Below are positions 1 to 10,031 of a DNA stretch of 39,230 nucleotides, piece by piece. Numbering within the stretch: position 1 is the stretch's first letter; each line of letters begins with the position of its first letter. The notes beneath the pieces were generated by a model. The model worked only from the letters and a program-made list of their open reading frames with translations. It was not told the DNA's origin and made no database searches. Source of the stretch: Symbiodinium natans. Taxonomy: Eukaryota > Sar > Dinophyceae > Suessiales > Symbiodiniaceae. The position numbers and the translations under genes were made by a program. The stretch covers positions 17,501 to 56,730 of the forward strand of contig CAJNDS010000240.1 of NCBI GenBank assembly GCA_905221605.1, read 5' to 3'.

Positions 1-1872
<1,872 letters not shown>

Positions 1873-2209
1873 TTTTTGCATTGCACTCACTGCCAGAATC
1901 AGCATGTGGACCTCTGATCACTTTGGATCCTCGGCACGTCGGCTACTCTGTATCCGCCTTGGGAGCTCCAGCAGTCTTTGCTAGTTCGTACTTCACGCCC
2001 CTCAGGGCTGCTGAAAGGATTGTTGTGCACAGCTATGTTCGAGTATGTGGAATGCATCCGCCCCTCGGGGCTGCGATAGCGCTGTGCTGGCTGGGCACCC
2101 TACGACCGCTTCCTACTGGCTCACCTGCACCCGCGACTGCTGCAGTGCCGGCTGGCCCCGATGTTGTGTTGCAGGCTATAGCTGTGCGCTAGCTGAGTTT
2201 GGTGTGATT

Positions 2210-2252
2210 AAGGCGGGCAAGTGTGATATAGAAGGTCTCACCCGCCTTTTTT
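2210..2252 (+). other. GC stem followed by a T run
   Basis: AAGGCGGG (2210-2217) pairs with CCCGCCTT (2241-2248), followed by a run of T. It looks like a bacterial intrinsic terminator, but in this eukaryotic setting it is more likely a structural element of the retroelement 3' region or chance. Confidence 0.4.
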
Positions 2253-2440
2253 ATTTCACAGTCCGGCCTTTTGGACTTCGAGGATCGCTTCCTCCTGATT
2301 GCCAGGTCTCACTACCTGCTATACTGAATCTGCTTTGGCAGAGTACTTAAGGATATTCAGGAGGAAACCTCCTAATCTGATGCAATGAATCACCTTGCAC
2401 GTTCCAAGTAGGATGCCCAAATTGGATGCAGGGAAGCTGA

Positions 2441-2720
2441 GTTTGCGAAGCCTGACCTGGGACGCCTTGCGCGGCTCCTGGGGCCAGCGCTGCGACAGGG
2501 CAAAATTTCATACCTGGTCGAGAAAATGTGACCCCAACTGACCGAACTTAACCCACCAGGCTGGAGGAGGTCTCAGATAGGTACGAGTACTTTGCGAAGA
2601 GGGAAGCACCTGACCTGGGACACCTTGCACGGCTCTCGGGGCCAGCGCTGCGACAAGGCAGGTTGCATCCGAAAAAGTGACTCTAAGTTGAACCCACCGT
2701 CCTTGAGGAGGCCTCACAAG
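2441..2720. repeat. Two-copy tandem repeat of about 150 bp
   Basis: The copy starting near 2441 and the copy starting near 2591 share TTTGCGAAG, CTGACCTGGGAC, GGGGCCAGCGCTGCGACA and an AACCCACC region in the same order with substitutions. They lie in the probable LINE 3' region. Confidence 0.8.
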
Positions 2721-2858
2721 TTCGGGGGGGAATTTTGCTGGGGTCAAAGGAAGTGCGCACAGGGCTCTTACAGATGCTTCAGGTTCAGGGACAAAAATGG
2801 GTAAGCTTGGCCTTACGCTACAGCAGGCAGATCGGTCTACTGTAAGAAACACTACCGG

Positions 2859-2884
2859 GGAGGAAGCCTCCGGAGGAAACCTCC
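2859..2884. repeat. Double-hairpin element, copy 1
   Basis: Two adjacent 13-bp units, GGAGGAAGCCTCC (2859-2871) and GGAGGAAACCTCC (2872-2884), each able to fold into a 5-bp stem with a 3-nt loop. A single unit is also present at 2360-2372. Confidence 0.8.
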
Positions 2885-3021
2885 GCATGTGAAGGTTCAT
2901 GCAAGAGACTGTACTTTTTAGCACGAGATCATGGCTGTATTGCGCGCAGGGCAGCATTCATGCCGAGTTGCCTTAAGCAACAGCAGGCAGATAGGTCTTC
3001 TTTAAGAAAGAACACTGCTGC

Positions 3022-3047
3022 GGAGGATGCCTCCGGAGGAAACCTCC
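3022..3047. repeat. Double-hairpin element, copy 2
   Basis: GGAGGATGCCTCC (3022-3034) directly followed by GGAGGAAACCTCC (3035-3047). The change in the first unit falls in the loop and leaves the stem intact. Confidence 0.8.
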
Positions 3048-3117
3048 GCAAGCGTGCTTGGACTTGGCGGGTGCTGACAATTGGGCAAAGGCCTGCCTCA
3101 TGGCTGCCTGGCTGAAT

Positions 3118-4602
3118 CTAATCTCTTACATAGAAGGCCAAGTACGATCCTCGGCATATTTGATCCGCGAGGAGCATGGTGCATCTTGGCGGATCACTAT
3201 CATCAGCTAGGTACGCAACTCCATCTCTCCAAAACCCCGCTCGGTAATGTCCAGAGCTCCAGTCTTCGCCGATATGGATAATGAATGCATAGAGGCTAAA
3301 GGACACTGCTTCTGTTGAGGTTCCGTTATCTTGAAACATTGGCATCTCAAGAACTGTGTCCAGCGCTTGTGGGCGGGAAGTTTTGATTTGCTGATCAAAT
3401 CTTTGAATTTGTAAGCAAATGAGTCTTGTATCTGGAAGCAAGGCAAACACACTACCCCTGTTCGTCCATTGTGTTACTGATTGCTGAAGAGTCGAGAGTC
3501 CATCCGGCGGCTCGGGTAGATACAGAATCAAGCCACCTTTTTCCTCAACACTTATGCGTTCCTCCGGTGCTGAGATATGAACTCGCGCCTCCCATTTATC
3601 TGATGAAAGATCTGGAATACGCTGAGAGATATGCAACAGAAATTGAGATGCATCCTCCTGCCTGGGTCGTAATCGCCATCCTGCTAGCAGCGGACGAAGA
3701 TGTCGCAACCTCCGAACATCCGCATGAGAGGATCTGCCATTCAGGGAACCTATTTCCGTTAGGATGGAATTTAAAGAAGGATCTGGGAACAGTCCGTCTG
3801 ACAAGAGAGAGATAAGGATATGAACGACCGTGTGTGCATAGCACAGTTGATGCGGATTATGATAAGCTAGACGCCAGGCAGCGTCTTGCATGGAAGCTGT
3901 GGGAGGTGCAGTGGTTGAACGACCCGAGACGCGTGCAGTGTATGTCAGCAAAGAAGCTCGGCTGCTGGAGGAAGCCTCCTGGGAGGAAGCCTCCCTTCCT
4001 CTCACCTGGCTAATTGGAGGATCTGCACTGAAGAGATCTGGCAGCTCCATAGGCTTGGCACAAGCTGCACTCATGGCGTATGTCTGAAGCAGAACCACAC
4101 ATTGCTCTGCATGGCGTACTGGAGCATCTACCACAATGCGACAATACCTACATTCTTCTTTTTTGTGCAGGAGGCGCTTATGTGTTCGCATGTTGGCAAG
4201 AATGGATGCCGAGGATTGTGCCCAGAAAGCGGGATGAGCTTTCTGAATGTGCTGTTTCACTCCTTTGTGGCCAACAATGTATTGCCCACAGAGACTGCAG
4301 TTCGTTAATAGATGCTGAGTGACATGTCTCTTTTTTAGTAGAAGATCAGGATCCTTCTTAAGTTGTTCCTGCACGCTAGACTGATAGATCATAGCTATGC
4401 TTTCTGAGCTTGTACAGGATTTGGCTCGTTCTTTCAGCTCGTGCAGCTGAGGGCAAATGCCTGACTCCACATGTCTGCGAAGTTGATGCATTGTGCGCAA
4501 CTGCCTGTTGCATGCCGCACATTGCGGAAGTCCTTTGCAGCTATGCACAGTGACCTGAAATTTTGGGCCTAGCTGATTCGCACGCTGTCCTCCATGCTTC
4601 AC
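3118..4602 (-). CDS. Zinc-finger and USP-type (peptidase C19) protease ORF of the LINE
   Basis: 494 codons, counted from a GTG at 4602; the frame is open back to 4650 and its first ATG is at 4491. Three zinc-finger-like motifs: C28-x2-C31-x12-H44-x5-C50, C102-x2-C105-x12-H118-x4-H123, and C151-x2-C154-x9-H164-x3-C168. A Ser-rich linker follows (about 195-215). The USP domain, about 238-494, shows the landmarks of family C19: a Cys box (NPHQLCYAHTVVHI, C254), RQEDASQFL resembling the QQDAxEF motif, LICLQIQRFD resembling the LxLxRF strand, and a His box (SLYAFIIHIGEDWSSGHYRAGF, H452) followed by ADDSD (D467/D468). Family knowledge predicts cleavage of ubiquitin or a ubiquitin-like protein; activity here is inference. 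It lies 22 nt downstream of the RT stop and in the +1 frame, so it is either reached by frameshifting or reinitiation, or is separated from the RT by an indel. Cys, His and Asp are all present. Confidence 0.8.
   Translation of the reverse strand: MKHGGQRANQLGPKFQVTVHSCKGLPQCAACNRQLRTMHQLRRHVESGICPQLHELKERAKSCTSSESIAMIYQSSVQEQLKKDPDLLLKKRHVTQHLLTNCSLCGQYIVGHKGVKQHIQKAHPAFWAQSSASILANMRTHKRLLHKKEECRYCRIVVDAPVRHAEQCVVLLQTYAMSAACAKPMELPDLFSADPPISQVRGREASSQEASSSSRASLLTYTARVSGRSTTAPPTASMQDAAWRLAYHNPHQLCYAHTVVHILISLLSDGLFPDPSLNSILTEIGSLNGRSSHADVRRLRHLRPLLAGWRLRPRQEDASQFLLHISQRIPDLSSDKWEARVHISAPEERISVEEKGGLILYLPEPPDGLSTLQQSVTQWTNRGSVFALLPDTRLICLQIQRFDQQIKTSRPQALDTVLEMPMFQDNGTSTEAVSFSLYAFIIHIGEDWSSGHYRAGFWRDGVAYLADDSDPPRCTMLLADQICRGSYLAFYVRD
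3967..3994. repeat. Double-hairpin element inside the USP reading frame
   Basis: Two GGAGGAAGCCTCC units (3967-3979 and 3982-3994) lie in the Ser-rich linker between the zinc-finger region and the USP domain. The same motif as in the 3' region is thus also carried in coding sequence. Confidence 0.8.
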
Positions 4603-4624
4603 CAGAGTATGTTGCTGAAGACCC

Positions 4625-7600
4625 TTACGGTACCTCCTGGTCTGCCTCGGTCAGGTCCAAATGCATGCTCTGAAGCTCCTGTTGCAGCGCAACAATCCTA
4701 CCTCGAAGTCCCAGATACCACTGTATGTTCTGATCCGGGTTGTACTTCTGACAGGCATCTAGTGCGTCTTGGTAGTTTTTCATCTGGCTGATCAAAACTG
4801 CTTGAGGAGTCTGAACCTTATATTGCTCGAACAGAGTCTTCGTGTCAATATGGCTGTAGTGCTGATGTTGCTTAAAGATGGATCTTAGCATCCGCGAGTA
4901 TTTACTCTGAAGCTTCTGAAGACCTGATGAGGTGATGCCAGTGGCCACAAGCCCATGCAAGAGTGAGGATTCCACATAGACCCTCCAGATCTCCAACTTC
5001 TTTGAAGCCTCCAAGGCCTTAGTGGAGCACAGGATGTGTCGAAGTAGCTCAAACTTGCCTTGAGCTTGGGCGATCCTATAGTCAACAGTCTGGTCTTTGT
5101 AGGATCCATAGCTGAGCTGCACCCCTAGATATGTTAGTTTGTGATGAATCGGAATCTTATGTCCTGAGGGAAGGACGATGTGCAACTGCTTCTCTTTGCG
5201 CATCGTGTGCTTCTTGCGAAAGATGGACTGCTGAGTGCCCTGAACCATTAGCAAGGCTTTGGACTTCGTTGGATTGACTTCCAGCCCCACGTCCTCAAGA
5301 GACTGAAAGAGAGCCTCTATTCTGAGCAGGACTTTCTGAAGTTCAGGAAAGCTCGAGAAGGTTTCCTGGAGCAGGAAATCGTCTGCAAAGACTGTTAGGA
5401 TGTCCCTAGCTTGCTTGCTATCTGGGCCCCATTTCTGCTCCATTCTGCTCATGACTAGAAGTGTCAGCGCAGACCACAATGCCGGGGCTAGCTTGCAACC
5501 TTGTTTGATTCCTGAAGAAGTGGGAACTTGAATCTCTAGTCCACTTGTGCCCATGTTGTAGGAGGTCTCACTGTGTAGTTGAACTACCAGTTCTTTCGTA
5601 ACAGGGTCTGTTCCCAGGCGATCCAAGGCAGCTAGCAGCTCATGTCTATTAACAGAATCAAAAGCTTTGCTCAGATCAACCGAAATAGTAAGTGCCCCTG
5701 ACAGCTGAGCCTGCCTGGCTCCGCGTTGGGACTTGTGCAGGTCCCTGCGATGCACTTGACGGAGCTGCTGCACGAAATCAAGGTGCTGACATGCTTTCGC
5801 GATGGCGTCCCGCACCCCCCTCTGCCTGATGTACGCAAATTGAGGCTGAAGCTGTGAGCTCGCCTGCAGTGCTGGTGCAATGCGAGTCTTCACTGCGCCT
5901 GCTAGCACTTTGCCTGGCACGCTGATGACTCCTATGGGCCTCAGGTTTTTCATGGCGGTGGCTGGCTTGCCCGGCTTGGGGATCCATGCAATTCGAGGGT
6001 CCTTTAGATAAGGGGAAATTTCAGATTGGGACACCTCAGAGTTGATTAGACCTGCTATGTGTTCGTGGGCTTCAGGACCTAGACTCTTCCAAGCTGATAC
6101 TGGGGCTGAGGTGCTGGGGACTGCTTTCCCCACTGGCACTGTCTTGATTTGTGAGGATACCTGCAAGGCGGTGATCGCTGCTCTGGGCACAGCAGCTACT
6201 GAGTGCAAAGGAGAACTTTTGGAGAAGATTTGACTCGAGTATTCGCGCATAGTTTTTAGTGAGGCCTCCGTATCAAGCGGCTCACCTGCTTGATCCCTTA
6301 GGTTGACTCTCTGCACTGGGCGCCACGGAGCAAGTTTCCTGAGAGTATGAGCCAGTTTGTGGGATTGTTGCCTTTTATCTTCCTGGGCTTGTAGAAGCAA
6401 CTGCTCTTGCTTCTCTAGCTTTCTTTGTTTTTGCTGTTTTTTGAAAGTCCGCGCCTCCTCCTTGATGTCCTCCACAAGCTTCTGGCATTCTGAATTATGC
6501 TCGGTTCCAGCCCTCTTGTGCGCCTGGATTTGCCGCACTTTCTTCCAGTATTCCTGATGAATAGGACCTGCTACTGGCTGAGACTTGCGTGGAGGAGGAT
6601 AGTGCTCAGCTGATACACTAACCATCACTTCATCCAGTTCTTGCCAAGACGGTCTCACTTGCATTGTCCTCACCACTGCTTCCGTCAGACGATGTGAGTA
6701 TGCCTGCCAGTTGTCATCTTTCCGCCGAAAGCTCGCATCCAGGGCTGTGGCATCAAACGGCCGTGGCTTGCTGGGTGTAGGACTGTAAGGAGGAATGAAC
6801 AGAGTGGCTCGCACTGGAAAGTGTTTTGATCCATCTCTGTAGGCTGCCACCGGAAAGTTCTTATCCGAGTAGGCCTCCTTGGATCTCCTCCGAGCATCGT
6901 GCAGTCTGACCAGCAAAAAATCGATCTGAGAGGAATATGTGCCATCACTGCTAGCATACGTACTGCGATGGCCAGAAGCCCATGTGTTCAGCGCAGTTAG
7001 TCCACAGGATTTGCAGAGCGAGGGCAGTGTCTTCACATCCGCATTTGCAAACCGTACTCGATGAGGCACACTTGGTCCGATATGAGGACGTTCAGTCACC
7101 GCATGCGCATTGAAATCCCCAGCCACAATCAAGAAGTCACGTTGTGGGACTCTCTGTATTCGATTTTCGAGCTGTGTCATCACGTCCTTTCTCCTGCCTC
7201 TGTTTTCCGTCTTCGAGAGCTTTGAATCCCAGACGTGCTGGTACAGGTTCAGGAGATGTATTCTGGATCTCTGCCACGGGATCATGACGTGCTGCAAATG
7301 CCCTGGAACAATGGAAGTGCTGCGAATTTCTGAAAGAGGAGCCAGTGAGCTATGCACCAAGACAACCAGGCCAGCCTTGTGTCTGCTTGTTGAGCCACAG
7401 GTTAGGACTGACCACGGGCCTGAGCTGTAGACCTGGTCCTGCTGCCAATGCGATTCCTGCAGGAAAACGATTTTGATGTTCTTGTACTCTGTTGTTGCCA
7501 AAAGGGCCAGAATCTCGTTCCAAACACGACTTGTTATTGAGCCTGCGTTCCAAGTAAGGACTTCCATGTCAAATTTGTGATGGATCTGTCTGTTCGGTTG

Positions 7601-7834
7601 AAAAGAACGCCTCTCCGCTTTCCCAGGAGACGCGAATTGTCCTTCATGAGCTCCTAGAGCCTGAGCTGTCAGAAGACGGCCTTTGTAAAGTGCTGCTCCC
7701 TTCGCCAGGGCAACTTTACAAGCTCTTTGGTAGCTTCGCTTGCCGGTTTTGTTCATGGTTAGCTGACTTCGCTGCGCATGCTGCTCAGCTTCATCGGGGG
7801 GCGCTACTTCCCGAAACCCTCGATTCTGATCCAT
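4625..7834 (-). CDS. LINE endonuclease/reverse transcriptase polyprotein
   Basis: This ORF would nick target DNA and copy the element RNA into the nick (target-primed reverse transcription, known for the family). Residues are counted from the chosen ATG at 7834 (1069 aa). Endonuclease, about 90-345: TWNAG (N96), FLQESHW (E127), GDFNAH (D240, N242), IDFLLV (D305) and KHFPV (H338). The usual SDH triplet reads SKH here, so one expected acidic residue is missing. A Lys/Gln/Glu-rich, coil-like linker spans about 425-500. Reverse transcriptase, about 613-910: WIPKPGKP, VDLSKAFDSV (D720), GIKQGCKLAP, the catalytic FADD box (816-819), LEVNPTKSK and LTYLGV. The open frame runs up to 8068, but that part translates the (GTT)n microsatellite into poly-Val and is unlikely to be native. 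ATGs at 7906, 7756 and 7567 are alternatives. No in-frame stop was seen through EN and RT. Confidence 0.9.
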   Translation of the reverse strand: MDQNRGFREVAPPDEAEQHAQRSQLTMNKTGKRSYQRACKVALAKGAALYKGRLLTAQALGAHEGQFASPGKAERRSFQPNRQIHHKFDMEVLTWNAGSITSRVWNEILALLATTEYKNIKIVFLQESHWQQDQVYSSGPWSVLTCGSTSRHKAGLVVLVHSSLAPLSEIRSTSIVPGHLQHVMIPWQRSRIHLLNLYQHVWDSKLSKTENRGRRKDVMTQLENRIQRVPQRDFLIVAGDFNAHAVTERPHIGPSVPHRVRFANADVKTLPSLCKSCGLTALNTWASGHRSTYASSDGTYSSQIDFLLVRLHDARRRSKEAYSDKNFPVAAYRDGSKHFPVRATLFIPPYSPTPSKPRPFDATALDASFRRKDDNWQAYSHRLTEAVVRTMQVRPSWQELDEVMVSVSAEHYPPPRKSQPVAGPIHQEYWKKVRQIQAHKRAGTEHNSECQKLVEDIKEEARTFKKQQKQRKLEKQEQLLLQAQEDKRQQSHKLAHTLRKLAPWRPVQRVNLRDQAGEPLDTEASLKTMREYSSQIFSKSSPLHSVAAVPRAAITALQVSSQIKTVPVGKAVPSTSAPVSAWKSLGPEAHEHIAGLINSEVSQSEISPYLKDPRIAWIPKPGKPATAMKNLRPIGVISVPGKVLAGAVKTRIAPALQASSQLQPQFAYIRQRGVRDAIAKACQHLDFVQQLRQVHRRDLHKSQRGARQAQLSGALTISVDLSKAFDSVNRHELLAALDRLGTDPVTKELVVQLHSETSYNMGTSGLEIQVPTSSGIKQGCKLAPALWSALTLLVMSRMEQKWGPDSKQARDILTVFADDFLLQETFSSFPELQKVLLRIEALFQSLEDVGLEVNPTKSKALLMVQGTQQSIFRKKHTMRKEKQLHIVLPSGHKIPIHHKLTYLGVQLSYGSYKDQTVDYRIAQAQGKFELLRHILCSTKALEASKKLEIWRVYVESSLLHGLVATGITSSGLQKLQSKYSRMLRSIFKQHQHYSHIDTKTLFEQYKVQTPQAVLISQMKNYQDALDACQKYNPDQNIQWYLGLRGRIVALQQELQSMHLDLTEADQEVP

Positions 7835-7920
7835 GGCTGGACCCTGGGACTTGGGACCCAGGCACCCAAGAAAGCTCGCTACGGCTACGAGAAATAAAAT
7901 CCTCATCTTGGGCCAGAATC

Positions 7921-7922
7921 TT

Positions 7923-7964
<42 letters not shown>

Positions 7965-8160
7965 CAATCAAGCAAGCAAACAAACAAACAAACAGGCAAA
8001 CAAAAAGCAGGAACACAAACAAACACACAACCAAACAACCAGCCAAACAAGCACATACACACAATCAAACAAACAAACGCTCACGCAGACAAACAATCAA
8101 GCGAGCATGCAGGCAAGCAAGCAAGCAAACAAACACGCAAACAACATAGCAACAACATTT
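7921..8160. repeat. (CAA)n microsatellite grading into CAAA/CAAG-rich repeat
   Basis: (CAA)n from about 7921 to 7965 is followed by degenerate AAACAAACAAGCAAAC-type sequence to about 8160. It resembles the tract at 1-1872 and lies at the 5' side of the minus-strand LINE. Poly-Gln, poly-Thr and poly-Val frames crossing it are artefacts. Confidence 0.9.
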
Positions 8161-8522
8161 GCTGCAAACATGCAAGTGGGTCACTGCGCGAGCTTGGGGC
8201 AAGCAGGCGCGTGTGGGTCGCCGGCCATCCGGTGGCTCCGTGGTTCTTCAGCCGACCCCGAATTCAAGTCCTATCTGGGACAAGCGGGGCTTCAAGAAGA
8301 AGGGCCTGGACTCCAAATATCTGGCCAAGCAGATCCCCGGATCAGGAGTGGGGGGGGGGGGGGGGGGCGTGTTGTGTTTTTTTTGCCATCTATTTTTTTT
8401 TTGCAGGGGGGGGGGGGGTGGGGGCGTTTCGGGGGACCTATAACCCCAACATCGCAAATTCATAGGTGCAGTAGCCCCCCCCCATGATCATTTCAGCGCA
8501 ACTTCGGCCAGCAATTCCTTAG
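8161..8522. other. Non-coding stretch with long G runs
   Basis: No gene recognised. An 18-nt G run (8350-8367), a T-rich spacer and a 13-nt G run (8406-8418) dominate the middle. Confidence 0.6.
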
Positions 8523-8681
8523 TGTTGGGGAGGTGTGGGGGACGCCAACGTCTGCACCCGTGACGACGTCACCAAGTCTGTGGATGCCTTGGACGCAGAG
8601 GGGATGAAGGCCACCTACCCCACCCTCATCAATGGCCGCAGCGGTGTCAAGCTGCAGGACAGCCAGGCTGATGGCACCTAA
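8523..8681 (+). CDS. Unidentified exon with strong GC3 codon bias
   Basis: This frame has no ATG start but is open from 8523 to a TAA at 8679-8681. Its residues include DANVCTRDDVTKSVDALDAE and GMKATYPTLINGRSGVKLQ. Third positions are mostly G or C, as in expressed dinoflagellate genes, while the surroundings are repeat debris. It could be a last exon ending at the TAA, or an internal exon leaving at CAG|GCTGAT near 8664 and belonging to the coiled-coil gene downstream. A faint resemblance to fasciclin-type sequence was noted but is too weak to name it. Confidence 0.45.
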   Translation, partial: CWGGVGDANVCTRDDVTKSVDALDAEGMKATYPTLINGRSGVKLQDSQADGT

Positions 8682-8930
8682 AGAATAGTAGAAATAGGGC
8701 TCCTAGGGTCTTGAGGGTTCGGTGTTCTATAAGGCCTGCAATTACGGGATTTTGTGGGCATGTGAGTTGAAGAAGTACCTCAACCCTAAACTGGCCCTAA
8801 ACTCTAAAACCCTAAAAGTATCCCTAACCTAAAGCCCTTTCCCTGGCACAGTTTAGGGATGTTTCGGGACTATAAGCCCTGAACCCTGTACACCCCAAAC
8901 CTAACCCCTAAAACCCTGGTTCCCTGAAAG
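8682..8930. other. Telomere-like non-coding sequence
   Basis: Degenerate CCCTAAA-type sequence without a gene; either an intron or intergenic. Confidence 0.6.
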
Positions 8931-8981
8931 GCCGCGCTTCAAGCACAAGTGGCGAAGCTGGGGCCTTCGAGCGATTGCAAG
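8931..8981 (+). CDS. Coil-gene exon candidate (AALQAQVAKLGPSSDCK)
   Basis: Follows AAAG|GCC. It resembles the exon at 9972-10031 (ALEAQV). The 3' boundary is unsure because AAG is followed by AGTT rather than GC. Confidence 0.4.
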
Positions 8982-9516
8982 AGTTCGTGGTCCTGTCTGC
9001 ATTTAGATTTTTGAGGGTTTAGGGTACGGGAGGACACCTAAGGGTGATAGGGTAAATAGTTGGAACTCAAACCAGCCACCTACAACTCCTAGAGCCAACA
9101 AATACGGAGAACGCAGTAAGGGGTAAGAGAGGGGAAAACCACAACCACAACTTTCCAAAAGCCCTGAAATCCCTGACGGGGTACCGACCAACAGGCTAAG
9201 GGGGGGTCCTGGCCGGGAATACCAGGCCTAAGCCACCTACCCGAACCAGGGACCAACCACCAACACCCACTACCTGAACCCCTCTTGGCGCTTTTCTCTA
9301 CCTGACTCTTGGCGTTTCCAGCCATGTGTCTTGAGCCATATATCCACGGTTGTTGTCTTTCCAACCTGTACAATACAATACCTTCTCCGCATAGGGTTTA
9401 GGGCTTAGTTCTTCTTGTGATGACTTTGTGCCGGCTTTGGTTTGGGGTTTAGGGTTCTAGGGTTTAGGGCCCTGTGGTTGTAGGGTTTGGGGTTCAGTGA
9501 GTCGCAGCTGAGGCAG

Positions 9517-9588
9517 GCGGGTCTTGCCAGCAAGGAGGCCACGACTTATGTGGCCCAAGATGCTTCAGATGAGCGCAGTGCCGTCAAG
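9517..9588 (+). CDS. Coil-gene exon candidate (AGLASKEATTYVAQ...)
   Basis: 24 codons in phase 0 from an AG|GCG acceptor to GTCAAG|GCAGCG. The frame extends upstream to about 9502 (SQLRQ), so the acceptor may be slightly earlier. Confidence 0.5.
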
Positions 9589-9741
9589 GCAGCGCTTCAC
9601 CCTGGACCCTATAATACCATATAAACCCTATAAGCCCTATAAACCTTCCATTCTAAATCCTAAGCCCTTAGCGCAGTAGCCTGCGAAGCGGATCATCCAG
9701 CCAGGCGGCAAAAACAACTAAGCCCTCAACCCCTGCAGCAG

Positions 9742-9780
9742 GTGCAGACGGTGCAGGAGGATGACATGCCACCGGCGCAG
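9742..9780 (+). CDS. Coil-gene exon candidate (VQTVQEDDMPPAQ)
   Basis: 39 nt between CAGCAG|GTG and CAG|GCAAGG, phase 0 at both ends. Same VQ-start as the exon at 9972. Confidence 0.45.
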
Positions 9781-9971
9781 GCAAGGTCTACGACTCGAGC
9801 ACCAGCATCGCTCATGTCCAGCGTGCAAAGCCAGCAAGGAAGGAGAGCGCAAGTGGGAGAACCAGGGGCAAAACCTACTAAACCTCAAACCCTAAACCCC
9901 AAACCCCAGGAAGCAAAAACAAAGAGAGAGGGCAGGAAACCTTGAATGCTGAAACAGCGATGTGGTCACAG

Positions 9972-10031
9972 GTGCAGGAGATGCTGCAGGCACTGGAAGC
10001 ACAAGTCTACGATCTGTCCCACAAGCTCGAG
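9972..10031 (+). CDS. Coil-gene exon (VQEMLQALEAQVYDLSHKLE)
   Basis: 60 nt, 20 codons, between CACAG|GTG and GAG|GCCGGG. Strong heptad pattern and GC-rich third positions. Confidence 0.55.

Larger units (their letters stand above)
2819..3052. repeat. Two-copy repeat of about 162 bp ending in paired hairpins
   Basis: The blocks at 2819-2890 and 2980-3052 share CAGCAGGCAGAT, GGTCT, TAAGAAA, ACACT and a terminal double hairpin. Each hairpin is GGAGG, three unpaired bases, then CCTCC. Confidence 0.8.
1873..3117 (-). other. Probable 3' non-coding region of the LINE
   Basis: No convincing gene. The stretch holds two pairs of direct repeats (about 150- and 162-bp spacing), five copies of a 13-bp hairpin motif, and one GC-rich stem followed by a T run. 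Short ORFs here, including a 149-codon minus-strand frame (2508-2957), show no recognisable domain and overlap the repeats. Assignment to the LINE 3' UTR is inference from position and from the shared hairpin motif inside the USP frame. Confidence 0.55.
1873..7834 (-). mobile_element. LINE-like non-LTR retrotransposon with endonuclease, reverse transcriptase and USP domains
   Basis: On the minus strand a long ORF has an APE-like endonuclease followed by a reverse transcriptase. A second frame with zinc-finger-like motifs and a USP fold comes next, then about 1.2 kb of non-coding 3' sequence with tandem repeats. There are no LTRs or integrase, and the domain order EN-RT is typical of LINEs. 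The ends are not defined. I chose the 3' limit at the edge of the AAC tract and the 5' limit at the preferred start codon; a 5' UTR may reach the AAC/CAAA tract at 7921-8160. I saw no target-site duplication. Both frames are long and uninterrupted, so the copy is probably young, although the second frame lacks an early ATG. Confidence 0.85.

Noticed and set aside
2210-2252. Intrinsic transcription terminator
   Set aside because: The shape fits, but all surrounding evidence is eukaryotic; recorded only as a stem.
7835-8068. N-terminal extension of the LINE polyprotein with a hydrophobic, poly-Val start
   Set aside because: It is translation of the (GTT)n/CAAA tract in the open frame; the extension is compositional, not a signal peptide.
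7690-8487. 265-codon + frame with poly-Gln, and an overlapping 210-codon poly-Thr frame
   Set aside because: They are antisense to the 5' end of the LINE ORF and run through the CAA microsatellite and G runs; no domain.
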